Positions 54,481 to 62,713 of a stretch of DNA of 62,713 nt are shown here, piece after piece. The stretch spans positions 1 through 62,713 of the forward strand of contig JABCZC010000027.1 in NCBI GenBank assembly GCA_013289875.1, read 5' to 3'. The notes beneath the pieces are model-generated. The model was not told where the DNA came from, searched no databases, and saw nothing but the letters and a program-made list of their open reading frames with translations. The translations under genes and the position numbers were made by a program. Within the stretch, counting starts at the first letter, position 1; each line of letters begins with the position of its first letter. Source of the stretch: Acidobacteriota bacterium (lineage in GTDB: Bacteria > Acidobacteriota > Terriglobia > Terriglobales > Acidobacteriaceae).

Positions 54481-55044
54481 TCAGGAGGCTGCCTTCCACT
54501 GTTTGTTATCGGCAACCATCTCGATAATCTTCTGGTTGAATGCCGGAAGATCGTCCGGCTTGCGGCTAGTGATGAAGTTTCCGTCGATGACGGCCTGCTC
54601 ATCGACCCAGTTTGCGCCGGCATTTTTTAGGTCGGTCTTAAGGGAAGGCCAGGAGGTCATCTTCCTGCCCCGCACCACCCCAGCTTCAACCAGCGTCCAA
54701 GGGCTGTGGCAGATTGCGGCTACGGGTTTGCCTGATTCCGCAAATTCCTTCACAAAGGAGACCGCTTTCGGCTCCATGCGCAGATGGTCGGGATTGATGA
54801 CGCCGCCGGGCAGCACCAGCGCGTCGTAGTTGGCGGGTCGAACCTGGTCGAGGGTCTTGTCGACCTTTACCTTGTCGCCCCAGTCCCTGAAGTTCCAGCC
54901 TTTAATCTCACCGCTCCTGGGCGAGATGATTTCGGTGGTGGCGCCTGCGTCTTCCAGCGCCTTCTTCGGCTCGATGAGTTCGACCTGTTCGAAGCCATCG
55001 GTCGCGAGAATCGCGATCTTCTTTCCCTTCAGTTTTTCAGCCAT
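54481..55044 (-). CDS. DJ-1/PfpI family protein
   Basis: The 187-residue protein has the PfpI fold with KIAILATDGFEQVELIEPKK, DALVLPGGVINPDHLRMEPK and the nucleophile Cys in AAICHSPWTLVEAG. Family members are proteases or glyoxalase-type deglycases that repair glycated groups; which applies here cannot be told. GYLDxx-type signals are absent, so it is cytoplasmic. The ATG at 55044 follows a Shine-Dalgarno-like run on the minus strand. It is a single gene. Confidence 0.9.
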   Translation of the reverse strand: MAEKLKGKKIAILATDGFEQVELIEPKKALEDAGATTEIISPRSGEIKGWNFRDWGDKVKVDKTLDQVRPANYDALVLPGGVINPDHLRMEPKAVSFVKEFAESGKPVAAICHSPWTLVEAGVVRGRKMTSWPSLKTDLKNAGANWVDEQAVIDGNFITSRKPDDLPAFNQKIIEMVADNKQWKAAS

Positions 55045-55158
55045 TACTACTACTCCATAGTGGGAGATTTTGTCTCGCGTTCTTGCTCTTCTATGGAGTA
55101 AGAGGCTGCTTCGCAGCGGGGCGTTGCCATTCCCGGGTTGTGGATTCAGGTCTATGGA

Positions 55159-57111
55159 TTACTGGACTGGTTTCGCCTTCCCCGACTGGAATGCCTGGTC
55201 GATCATGGACTCCATTTGACGCGAGGCCTGGCGGGCGAGCTTTCCTTGCTGTCGTCCGAGTTCCCCCTGCTGACGGCCCAGTTCGCCCTGCTTGCGGCCC
55301 AGTTCTCCCTGCTGACGGCCGAGATCGCCTTGCTGCGCACCAATCTGACCCTCCATTGCACCCAGATGGCCTTCGATGCCGCCGATGCGGCTCTGAATCT
55401 CAGCCAATTCGTCCTGAGTAACAGTCTTGCTCTTCTGGAGGTCCTGGAGCTTCTTCACTGCTTCCTGCAGCTCGGCAATTTCCTTCGACATGTCGGGGGT
55501 TTCAATGTGAGCTTGCTCCTGCTGTTTGCCAAGCCGATCCTGCTCGTCGCCGAGGTTCTCCTGTTGGGTGCCGAGAGCCTCCTGTTGGCGGCCCAGCTCT
55601 TCGATCGGTGCGAAGAGCTGGCGACTCTGCTGCATGAGAGCCGGGTCGTCGATGACGTAATATTTCCCGGTGCGTTCCGCCAGAATGTAGTTGCCGTGAA
55701 GCTTCTTGCGGATTGCCTCCATCTCCGCGTAATCGCCGTGGTAATTGAACATCTGAGTCTTGTCGCCGTTGACGATCATGAAGGAATCCTGATCGGAGTC
55801 GGAGAAATGAGTATCGGAGTCGCGCTCGACGGTAACCGCCGACGGGTTCGCTTGTGCAACAACGACAGCCGCCTTGTCTTTGTTTTTCTCTTTGTCTTTG
55901 ATGGTGGCTGGCTCCGGAACCGGCGCTTCGAGCCTTACATTCGGTAGCGCTGCAGGGGGCAGTGCGGGCGCGGAAGTGGGAGCATCAGGCACTGCAACCG
56001 ATGTGTTCGAATCCTGAGCCACGACATGAATGAACGGCGTCGTGGGCGCGGTCACCTTGGCCGCGGCACGCACCGCGACCAGAGATGCGGACGCCGTTAA
56101 GACCAGAGGAACGACCGCCGCTACGGCGAGGGCACGGCCCTTGCCTTCGACGAATGACCTGCGGAAAATTCGGTCGACGAGCAGGCGATCGATGCGGTGT
56201 TCAATTCTGCTGGAACGAGCCATGGCGACGGCGAAGATCGCCCGGCGGGGCAAGGCGGCGACTTCAAGCAGAAGCTCGGCATAGGAAGGCGCGTCCTTGG
56301 CTTCGGCGATGCCGGCAAAATCGCTGATCGCCTCGCCGAGATCGGAGAGATGTCTCTGTATCCACCAGGCCGCCGGGCTGAACCAGAAGGCCGCGGTATG
56401 CAGATGCGCGAGAAGCTGCAGGTAGAAATCGCGTTGGCGGACGTGCGCAAGTTCGTGAGCCAGAACAATGCGCAGTCGGGGTCGGCTCCAGCCATGGAAT
56501 GAGACGGGAAGGACGATGCCGAGGCCGATGGTAACCGGGGTTCGAATATCGGAGCTGAAGCGAACGTCGGCGTGCGGCTCAACCAGAACGGAGGCTGGTT
56601 CGGCACGGCTCCAGATACGCCAGGCGAGGGTCAGGCCGAAGAGGACACGCAGCAACAGGAATCCTGAAACAACGAAATAGATGCGGACGATGAGCGTGCC
56701 CGGATTGGGGACTGTCCAGCGGCGAACGGGCGGGGTGTTTGAGGCGACGGCGGGGGCGGTCTGGAAGGTTGCAGGCGCCAGAGACACGGACGTGGCGATG
56801 GGCTCCATTGCTTCCTTAGGTGCGGTAACGGGTGACGTTATGGTGCGCGCAGGGGTGGCGTTATGGGGAGGATTTGTCCAAGCAGTTGGAATCACGTATG
56901 TGGGAATTGCGGAAGTGGGTATCACGACTGAGCTCACCTGGATCACGCGCCAGCGCATGAGGAATGGCATGGCGATCGCCGCGGCAAGCACCAGCGTCCA
57001 GGCAATTTTCTGCGCGATCACGTGGCGGACGCGGAGGAGCCGGAGGACGGTCCAGACGGCCACGGCGAGCAGCAGTGTGCGGGCGGAGGATTCGAGAATG
57101 ATGGACATCAT
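55159..57111 (-). CDS. BlaR1/MecR1-type M56 peptidase with heptad-repeat C terminus
   Basis: The 650-residue membrane protein senses an extracellular signal and cleaves its partner repressor. N-terminal helices lie near residues 8-25, 35-52, 138-165 and 322-347. The M56 zinc site is HELAH at 219-223, with E260 in LGEAISDFAG as third ligand. The penicillin-binding sensor domain of classical BlaR1 is absent. Residues about 490-545 and 598-640 carry repeats of seven residues (LGRQQEA, LGTQQEN and similar; then GELGRQQ repeated five times) predicted to form coiled coils. The gene overlaps blaI by four bases, showing translational coupling. The signal is therefore probably not a beta-lactam. Confidence 0.9.
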   Translation of the reverse strand: MMSIILESSARTLLLAVAVWTVLRLLRVRHVIAQKIAWTLVLAAAIAMPFLMRWRVIQVSSVVIPTSAIPTYVIPTAWTNPPHNATPARTITSPVTAPKEAMEPIATSVSLAPATFQTAPAVASNTPPVRRWTVPNPGTLIVRIYFVVSGFLLLRVLFGLTLAWRIWSRAEPASVLVEPHADVRFSSDIRTPVTIGLGIVLPVSFHGWSRPRLRIVLAHELAHVRQRDFYLQLLAHLHTAAFWFSPAAWWIQRHLSDLGEAISDFAGIAEAKDAPSYAELLLEVAALPRRAIFAVAMARSSRIEHRIDRLLVDRIFRRSFVEGKGRALAVAAVVPLVLTASASLVAVRAAAKVTAPTTPFIHVVAQDSNTSVAVPDAPTSAPALPPAALPNVRLEAPVPEPATIKDKEKNKDKAAVVVAQANPSAVTVERDSDTHFSDSDQDSFMIVNGDKTQMFNYHGDYAEMEAIRKKLHGNYILAERTGKYYVIDDPALMQQSRQLFAPIEELGRQQEALGTQQENLGDEQDRLGKQQEQAHIETPDMSKEIAELQEAVKKLQDLQKSKTVTQDELAEIQSRIGGIEGHLGAMEGQIGAQQGDLGRQQGELGRKQGELGRQQGELGRQQGKLARQASRQMESMIDQAFQSGKAKPVQ

Positions 57112-57518
57112 GCCTTTTTTCCTTTCCTAGCAGCAGCGATTCGTTCGGCGAGCCGCTGCAATTCCGTTTGGTCGAGGACTTCGGAGTCGACCATGCCGAC
57201 GAGCAGCGCCTCGACGGAGCCGTCGCAGAAGCGGTCGATGATGCGCTTGACGGCGCGCCCGGCCACGAGCTGTCGGGTTTCGGCGGGGCGATAGCGAAAG
57301 GTGCGGTTCTCGACCGTGTGGGAGACGTAGCCCTTTTCTTCGAGGCGGCGAAGCACAGTGCGAATGGTGGAATCCTTGAGAGGACGGTCGAGTCCATCCA
57401 GCTCTTCTCGCACCTGCTCTGCGGTGAGGTTGCCGTGCTGCCAGATGAGGCGCATGATGGCGCGTTCGAGTTCGCCGAGTTCTGCGGGGTCGTGAGCTGG
57501 AGGTCTGCTACTAGTCAT
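57108..57518 (-). CDS. BlaI/MecI-family repressor
   Basis: The 136-residue winged-helix repressor has GELERAIMRLIWQHGNLTAE at the start, VREELDGLDRPLKDSTIRTV (recognition helix), then LRRLEEKGYVSHTVENRTF. It is cleaved by the adjacent M56 protease. The start at 57518 gives a family-like N terminus; a longer frame to 57671 adds nothing similar. It overlaps blaR1 by four bases (ATGA), and a dyad at 57518-57535 abuts its start codon, as expected for autorepression. Confidence 0.93.
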   Translation of the reverse strand: MTSSRPPAHDPAELGELERAIMRLIWQHGNLTAEQVREELDGLDRPLKDSTIRTVLRRLEEKGYVSHTVENRTFRYRPAETRQLVAGRAVKRIIDRFCDGSVEALLVGMVDSEVLDQTELQRLAERIAAARKGKKA

Positions 57519-57535
57519 AACGCTACAGAGCGTAA
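57518..57535 (-). promoter_or_regulatory. Candidate BlaI operator
   Basis: On the plus strand TAACGCT-ACAG-AGCGTAA is an inverted repeat with one mismatch in seven base pairs, touching the start codon of blaI. BlaI binding at such a site would block transcription of blaI-blaR1. Confidence 0.55.
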
Positions 57536-57739
57536 CATTGCGCACGGATCGATGCAAGACGTTTTTAGGGAACGCCCGCACATTATTTCGATACGCAGGC
57601 GGCCTGTCGCCGGTTCTGGGCAATGGGCCGCCTGAATGTAACGCTTGGGTTTTCGCGATTGGAAGGATCAAGGCGTCGAAGCGAGCGACGCCGATCCGGT
57701 TAGCGCGGTTGATGTATACACAGGAGGGGCACGCGGTTG

Positions 57740-58660
57740 CTATGTCCCGGCGATTCCCTTGTTCTGCAGAACCCTGACCACGACTCGCCTGTTCTGCGCC
57801 TGACCCTCAGCCGTCTTGTCATTGCCCACCTGTCTGCTTTCGCCCATCGCTCCGGGCGCCAGTATGTTCGTAAGAGGGATGTGACCTTGTTGCATCAGGA
57901 ATTGGGTAACGTTGTTGGCACGGTCCTCGCTTAGCGTCTGGTTCAGTGCTGCGCTGCCGCTCGCTGAAGCGTAGCCTTTCACCTGGATCGTGTAGGCAGT
58001 GATGGTCTTCGCCTTCTCAGCCAATTGCAGAAGCTGCGGCTTGTACTGAGCCTCAATCGCCGTCTTGCCGTTGCCGAACAAGATCGTCACCTCATCCATA
58101 ATGTTGTAATCATCCAGTTGGCCGAAGCGCTTGTTTGCGGCTTCAATGGCGGCCTTGTTGGCGTCAATCTTCGCCTGTGCCTCAGCCATTTGCTGCTGTT
58201 GCTGCTGCATCTCTTCCTGCTGCCGCTGGAGCGCAGCCTTCTGCGCCTCCAGTTCCTCCTGAGTTTGCTGGACCTGTTCTTTGGTCGGCTGCATGCCCGC
58301 CTGGATCGTTTGCGCATCCTGAAGGTCATTGCCCTTGAAATCTATGGTGCTTGCCACAAACTGGTTCTCGGCATTGTAGGATCCCTGTACCTGCACCTGG
58401 AGGCCCGGTATCAGCGCTGCCATAGACATCTGCTTGCGCCGGGCCTTGAGCATTCCCTGTATTTGCTGGACTTTTGTATCGTCGGTCAGCAGCACCGTCA
58501 CCTTCGGGTCAGTTGCAGTCTGCACAGTCACCGTGGGCCCGTTGCGTCCGGTGATCAGACCGGAAATTTTCGTTGTCTGAGCGGCCGCGATGCCGTTAAG
58601 CATCAGGAGTATTGCTAGCGATGCTGCGAAAACGGACGTTACCAGATTGTTTCTCTTCAT
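57740..58660 (-). CDS. Secreted OmpA-family protein with coiled coil
   Basis: The 306-residue protein has a signal peptide (LAILLMLNGIAAAQ). Residues about 30-110 are a beta-rich part (KISGLITGRNGPTVTVQTAT). A coiled coil follows (about 130-185, a Gln/Glu-rich run with many heptads). The C-terminal OmpA-like peptidoglycan-binding domain (about 195-300) has GNGKTAIEAQYKPQLLQLAE, VKGYASASGSAALNQTLSED and AEGQAQNRRVVVRVL. It could link the outer membrane to peptidoglycan. The ATG at 58660 has GGGGGA six bases upstream. It is a single gene. Confidence 0.88.
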   Translation of the reverse strand: MKRNNLVTSVFAASLAILLMLNGIAAAQTTKISGLITGRNGPTVTVQTATDPKVTVLLTDDTKVQQIQGMLKARRKQMSMAALIPGLQVQVQGSYNAENQFVASTIDFKGNDLQDAQTIQAGMQPTKEQVQQTQEELEAQKAALQRQQEEMQQQQQQMAEAQAKIDANKAAIEAANKRFGQLDDYNIMDEVTILFGNGKTAIEAQYKPQLLQLAEKAKTITAYTIQVKGYASASGSAALNQTLSEDRANNVTQFLMQQGHIPLTNILAPGAMGESRQVGNDKTAEGQAQNRRVVVRVLQNKGIAGT

Positions 58661-58990
58661 CGGTCCCCCAAAATATACTTTGGCGACGGTCGGATGACGG
58701 AGCTCCACCTTCGCCCAAATAGGTTTATTTGTACTCTCCACGGCGCAGGAAGCCCCATCGAAGCAACCCACCAGTCGTGTTTCCGGTCTTGAAATATGTA
58801 CTGGAGAATAACAGCCGAAAGCCGTAAGGGTCTACTGGCAGAAAATGCCAGTGCAGTCTCCTCAGATTTGGCCGCCGGATCTCAGTTTTGATCGCGGTTT
58901 TTCAAGTTCTCAAGGGGACCTCGAGTGGCCGAATCAGACCCATAAGCGAATATTCGCGAATGGCGGCCCGCATGCGATACTCGAAAGTGA

Positions 58991-59695
58991 ATGTATAAAA
59001 GGGTTGTTCTGAAGCTCTCGGGAGAAGCGCTGGCGGCGGGCAAGGGCTTTGGCGTCGATGTCGACCGGGTTTATGAAATTGCCGCCGAGATCGCTGAAGT
59101 TCACGAACTGGGCGTGGAAATCGCCGTGGTGGTGGGCGGAGGAAATTTCTTTCGCGGAGTCGCCGAGCAGGCCAAGGCGATGGATCGCGTCTCGGCCGAT
59201 AACATGGGCATGCTGGCTACGGTGATCAACGCGATTGCGCTCCAGGACGCCATTGAGAAACAGGGGCCGTTTTGCCGCGTGATGTCGGCTATCGAGATGC
59301 ACCAGGTCGCAGAGCCGTATATCCGGCGCCGGGCCATCCGTCATCTCGAGAAAGGCCGAGTCGTGATCTTTGCCGCCGGTACCGGCAACCCCTACTTCTC
59401 GACCGACACGGCAGCTTCGCTGCGTGCCATGGAGATCAAGGCGGATGTATTGTTGAAGGCGACCAAGGTGGAGGGCATCTACGATGCCGATCCCGTCACC
59501 ACAAAAGACGCCGTGAAATTTGAACAAATTACCTACATGGAGATTCTGCGGTTAGGGTTAAAGGTAATGGACACGACTGCGGTGAGCCTCTGCAAGGACA
59601 ACAATTTGCCGATGATCATCTTCAATATGAACGAGCCGGGGAATATCCGCCGGGTAATTTCTGGGGAAAAAGTCGGTTCGCTGGTCACTGCTTGA
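58991..59695 (+). CDS. pyrH: UMP kinase
   Basis: UMP kinase phosphorylates UMP to UDP in pyrimidine nucleotide synthesis. The 234-residue length is typical. Motifs include [23 protein letters not shown] (nucleotide-binding glycine loop), [36 protein letters not shown] and [15 protein letters not shown]. In many bacteria pyrH follows tsf and precedes frr; here tsf is 11.3 kb upstream and no frr is seen downstream. Confidence 0.96.
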   Translation: MYKRVVLKLSGEALAAGKGFGVDVDRVYEIAAEIAEVHELGVEIAVVVGGGNFFRGVAEQAKAMDRVSADNMGMLATVINAIALQDAIEKQGPFCRVMSAIEMHQVAEPYIRRRAIRHLEKGRVVIFAAGTGNPYFSTDTAASLRAMEIKADVLLKATKVEGIYDADPVTTKDAVKFEQITYMEILRLGLKVMDTTAVSLCKDNNLPMIIFNMNEPGNIRRVISGEKVGSLVTA

Positions 59696-59807
59696 GTCCC
59701 CGGGCCTGATAAAGAACGTCTTACTGCCAGAAGGTGATAGCCTGAGCGCGCCAGCTCAAACTGTACCCGCGTTTCCCCCGCCCCCATCGAGGGAAGAGTA
59801 TGCTCCC

Positions 59808-60941
59808 GTGCCAGCCGAGAGGCCGGCGGCCGTGGCGGGTGTCGCCGCTACACGCAATAAAAAAGAGACTCTGCCGGCACTGACTGGACTACGCTGCTTT
59901 GCGGCGTTGAACATTGTTTTCTTTCATTTTTCTGATCCAAAGTGGTTCGGGCCGTTTGCTCCGATCGTCGACAACGGTTATACGTCAGTCAGCTTCTTCC
60001 TGCTGATGTCGGGGTACATTCTGGCCTACAACTATGCCGACCGGGCGGGTGCAGGGCAGCTGAGTACGCGGAATTTCTGGATCGCGCGGCTATCGCGGCT
60101 GTATCCGGTTTACATACTTGCGCTGATTCTTTCCCTGGGCATGTTGATGGCGGAGTGGCCCGCACGGAGCCATGGGCAGTTTGCGCTGGGTGCCGTGCTG
60201 ACTCCGCTGCTGTTGCAGGGGTGGGTTCCGCCGCTGTCAACCTTCTGGAACACGCCTGCCTGGACGATGTGTACGGAGGCATTCTTCTATCTGATCTTCC
60301 CGGTCGTCGTGCTCTGGAAGCGGCCCAGAAGGGTATGGCCCCTGCTGGGTCTGCTGCTCGGCTTGTGGCTGCTGGGGATGGTGCTGCCGGGGCTGTATAT
60401 GTGGCTGCATCCCGACGGCGACCTGCATCCTGGACGCTACACCGACGGTTTCTGGATTCGGGCGCTCAAGTTCTCGCCGCCGCCGCATGTTCCGTCGTTC
60501 CTGTTCGGGGTAGCGCTGGCCGATCTGGACGGCATGATCTCGCGCACAGGCTGGAGACGGCTGATGCTGGGAGTGATGGGCATGGGCGGGCTATATCTGA
60601 TTTTGTATTTTGGCGACCGGATGCCGTATCCCATGATGCACGACGGGCTACTGATGCCGCTGTTCGGGTTGGCAATTCTGGGTCTGGCGGGGCACAACCT
60701 GATCGCGCGCTTCTTCGGATTCTTTCTTTTTACCGCGATCGGACGGGCGAGCTATTGCCTCTATCTTCTCCACTTCAATTTGTGGCTGCTGATCCACGAT
60801 TCTCACCTGCTTGATCGACTGCATCTGGCGCGATTCGATCCCTGGATCAGCTATTTTCTGCTGGTAGCTGGGGCGATGCTGGTGATGGTCTGCATAGAGC
60901 GTCCGTGCCAGCGATGGATCCGGAGATGGATCAGAGCATAG
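59808..60941 (+). CDS. Acyltransferase 3 family membrane protein
   Basis: The 377-residue protein starts with GTG. LPALTGLRCFAALNIVFFHF is the family's first helix with the essential His (H36 region). About ten helices follow, including VSFFLLMSGYILAYNY, FWIARLSRLYPVYILALILS with the conserved R-x-x-R-x-x-P, and YCLYLLHFNLWLLI. Such enzymes transfer acetyl or succinyl groups to exported sugars or lipids; the substrate is unknown. It lies 112 bases after pyrH on the same strand. Confidence 0.92.
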   Translation: MPAERPAAVAGVAATRNKKETLPALTGLRCFAALNIVFFHFSDPKWFGPFAPIVDNGYTSVSFFLLMSGYILAYNYADRAGAGQLSTRNFWIARLSRLYPVYILALILSLGMLMAEWPARSHGQFALGAVLTPLLLQGWVPPLSTFWNTPAWTMCTEAFFYLIFPVVVLWKRPRRVWPLLGLLLGLWLLGMVLPGLYMWLHPDGDLHPGRYTDGFWIRALKFSPPPHVPSFLFGVALADLDGMISRTGWRRLMLGVMGMGGLYLILYFGDRMPYPMMHDGLLMPLFGLAILGLAGHNLIARFFGFFLFTAIGRASYCLYLLHFNLWLLIHDSHLLDRLHLARFDPWISYFLLVAGAMLVMVCIERPCQRWIRRWIRA

Positions 60942-61028
60942 GGCTGCTAACCCCCCTCATCTTTCTGCCGATGAATAAAGGAAGAGCCCAAACCCTGCAC
61001 AAGGGCCATCCGTTTATTCTGAGTTATC

Positions 61029-61400
61029 GTGAACAACTCATCAGAACCATCCCTTTTTCCTGGCAAGCAAGGGCGCGAACAGCGGCGCCATCCGCGCTAT
61101 CCGTGCGATGGATATGCCGAGGTCTTTCTGCCTCACGGAGGGCTGCTCTTTCGCGCGCGAATTCTGGACCTGAGCATATCGGGCTGCTATATCGAAACAG
61201 CCTTGGTTAATCTGGGGCGCGGCACACAGGTAGAGGTCTACTTTGTGACGAATCAGCTTCAGTTCCGGGTGCTTGGAAATGTGGCTGTGCTGCGCCGTAA
61301 ACGCGGGGCGGGGATTGCGTTTGCGAATGTGAGCCCTCGGCGGGTCCTCCAGATCGCGACGCTGGTAGGGGAACTGGCCGAGCAGCAAGTTAAGGGCTGA
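61029..61400 (+). CDS. PilZ-domain protein
   Basis: The 123-residue protein starts with GTG. It is a single PilZ domain, which binds cyclic di-GMP through an RxxxR motif, seen as RRHPR in EQRRHPRYPC, and D/NxSxxG as DLSISGCYIE. Such proteins regulate motility or exopolysaccharide. No diguanylate cyclase is in the window. It follows the acyltransferase by 87 bases. Confidence 0.88.
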   Translation: MNNSSEPSLFPGKQGREQRRHPRYPCDGYAEVFLPHGGLLFRARILDLSISGCYIETALVNLGRGTQVEVYFVTNQLQFRVLGNVAVLRRKRGAGIAFANVSPRRVLQIATLVGELAEQQVKG

Positions 61401-61411
61401 GCCAAGCAAAA

Positions 61412-61434
61412 AGCCCGCTCGGAAGCGGGCTCAA
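61412..61434 (-). terminator. Intrinsic terminator for the propeller gene
   Basis: The arms AGCCCGCT (61412-61419) and AGCGGGCT (61424-61431) pair around CGGA. On the minus strand the stem is followed by TTTTTGC, so it ends the gene at 61463-62695. Confidence 0.8.
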
Positions 61435-61462
61435 TGCTGCACAAGGAAGGCGTTCTTCCGGG

Positions 61463-62695
61463 TTACGATGCCCCATTGCCCGACCCGGCCTGAACGTGCT
61501 CGGTCGCGTGGTTGCCATGCGCGACAGCAGCCGTGCAGGTAGGCTGACCGGCGGTCGGGTAGGGGTTGTTCTCCGTACCGGTGAGAATGCCGCTATTGGG
61601 GTTGAGCTGGTAACCGGTGATTGAGTTATCCAGGAAGTTAGAGGTATAGAGAAAGCGGCCCAACGCCGGTTCAATCATCACACAGGTGGGGCCTGTCTTG
61701 GTGGCAAAGCTGGCGCTCGCCAGGCTGGACGGGGCACCCGTGCCCTGATCGATGGTGTAGGCGCTGATGTCGTTCGAATTGTAGTTGGCGACGTAGATGA
61801 ACATCCCATTGGGAGAGACGGTCACCGCATCTGGAAAGACATCCGTCTTGAAGGGGCCGTTCTGCACCGGCACGAGAACCCCGCTGGTCTGGATGCCGTA
61901 GGCGATCAGCTGGTTCGTAGCGCTGTCCGTCGTGTAGAAAAACCGCCCCGTAGGATCGCTCGCGCTGGCATTGGGCGCGACTCCGGCAGGGAAGGGACTG
62001 CCGGCAATCGGAGTGAGCGGGCCTCCGCCGCTGCCAGTGGAGAAGGAGAACGCTGAGATGGTTCCGGCTTGTGCAGCGGTATTGGTATTCACCACGTAGA
62101 CGAAATCGAGTGGGGCATTCGTTGAAGTGAGCGCAGTAACGTTAACGCTGGACGGGTTGAACTGGACCGGCCAGTAGGGCAGATTGCCATTGGCTATGTT
62201 GGTGCCGAGGCTACCGTCAGAGTTGACAGGATAGACGACCACAGCGCCAGGGCCAGGATTGGCCGGGGTAAATCCCGCCTGGAAGGTGTCGACGACGAAT
62301 AGCAAAGTTCCTGCGGCGTTGATGGTGATAGCCGTTGGCTCCGTTCCCGGTGTGTTGTAGGTGTGCTGAGGATAAAGCTTGCCATCGGTGCCTATGGCGT
62401 AGTCAACAACGGTATTGTCGTCGTGATAAACGACGTACAGGTATTTCCCGTTCGGCGAAGTTACCAGGGCCACTGGGTTACGGCCGGGAAAGCTGTATGG
62501 GGAGTCCGGAATCTGGGTCAGGGCACCGGAGCCCTGTTCGAGGCTATAGACGGCGATCTGGCCGGGATTCTGTTTCGACGCCGTAACAAATACATAATCG
62601 ACGATATTGCTTACACCACAAGAGGTAATTCCAAGTCCTATGCCAATAGAGACTGCGGCGGCCAGCAGAGCGTGGCCCGATTTGCTGAACTTCAT
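61463..62695 (-). CDS. Lipoprotein beta-propeller (YncE/lactonase-like)
   Basis: The 410-residue protein has a lipoprotein signal peptide with lipobox ITSC (VSIGIGLGITSC). Repeated blades have the pattern VALVTSPNGKYLYVV, AITINAAGTLLFVV, SASDPTGRFFYTT, VTVSPNGMFIYVANY and MIEPALGRFLYTSNF, characteristic of seven-bladed 6-phosphogluconolactonase-like or YVTN-type propellers. Enzymatic lactonase activity is not established for secreted members. It ends at a strong minus-strand terminator. The ATG at 62695 gives the signal peptide. Confidence 0.88.
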   Translation of the reverse strand: MKFSKSGHALLAAAVSIGIGLGITSCGVSNIVDYVFVTASKQNPGQIAVYSLEQGSGALTQIPDSPYSFPGRNPVALVTSPNGKYLYVVYHDDNTVVDYAIGTDGKLYPQHTYNTPGTEPTAITINAAGTLLFVVDTFQAGFTPANPGPGAVVVYPVNSDGSLGTNIANGNLPYWPVQFNPSSVNVTALTSTNAPLDFVYVVNTNTAAQAGTISAFSFSTGSGGGPLTPIAGSPFPAGVAPNASASDPTGRFFYTTDSATNQLIAYGIQTSGVLVPVQNGPFKTDVFPDAVTVSPNGMFIYVANYNSNDISAYTIDQGTGAPSSLASASFATKTGPTCVMIEPALGRFLYTSNFLDNSITGYQLNPNSGILTGTENNPYPTAGQPTCTAAVAHGNHATEHVQAGSGNGAS

Positions 62696-62713
62696 GCGCT
62701 TCCTTCGTCCTGG

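Overview
The window looks like chromosomal DNA of an Acidobacteriota bacterium, most likely class Terriglobia (Acidobacteriaceae type). The reasons are its fairly GC-rich composition and its gene families: a very large CarboxypepD_reg/TonB-dependent (Oar-like) receptor, a Ser/Thr kinase fused to a TolB-like propeller, an ABC permease fused to an M1-type peptidase, a BlaI/BlaR1 pair, DUF1501, SYLF, PilZ and many secreted hydrolases. Assignment rests on reading the proteins; no database was searched. No tRNA, rRNA, CRISPR array or intact insertion sequence was seen.

Layout. 1-5.5 kb: a possible gene remnant, a small unknown gene, a Tat-exported DUF1501 protein, purU, a GH18 chitinase-like enzyme and a YtfJ-like protein. 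5.6-10.4 kb: the giant TonB-dependent receptor and a BON lipoprotein. 10.6-14.1 kb: lexA, an OmpR-type response regulator, and an in-frame fusion of a sigma-54 activator head to a FlgL tail, which looks like the scar of a lost flagellar locus. 14.2-24.1 kb: an accessory, repeat-rich stretch with a VOC protein, a truncated TIR-domain gene, a GT39/TPR glycosyltransferase, a GNAT enzyme, small membrane and secreted proteins and the kinase-propeller protein. 24.1-36.5 kb: pectinesterase-like protein, YjbQ, DinB, SYLF, a serine beta-lactamase-like hydrolase, membrane protein, lipoprotein esterase, P-loop kinase plus alcohol dehydrogenase, an Old Yellow Enzyme and a TonB-C protein. 36.6-44.5 kb: an ABC exporter pair and more envelope proteins and hydrolases. 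44.7-47.7 kb: the translation core rplM-rpsI, rpsB, tsf. 47.7-58.7 kb: an accessory block including the ABC ATPase with its permease-peptidase fusion, a PfpI protein, BlaI/BlaR1 and an OmpA protein. 59-62.7 kb: pyrH, an acyltransferase, a PilZ protein and a lipoprotein beta-propeller.

How it fits together. Much of the content is outer-membrane and periplasmic uptake and degradation (TonB receptor, chitinase, pectinesterase-like protein, esterases, lipoproteins) together with envelope sensing (kinase-propeller, BlaR1). Translation genes are set into this background, and pyrH is about 11 kb from tsf.

The most unusual theme is gene decay and short repeats. There are four gene remnants: a TIR head and the 3' tails of a VOC gene, an alcohol dehydrogenase and a SYLF gene. 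Each tail has a full-length relative in the same window. A hairpin repeat family of three copies and other short repeats lie between genes, some directly at remnant borders. The clearest single oddity is the sigma-54 activator/FlgL fusion at about 13.2 kb.
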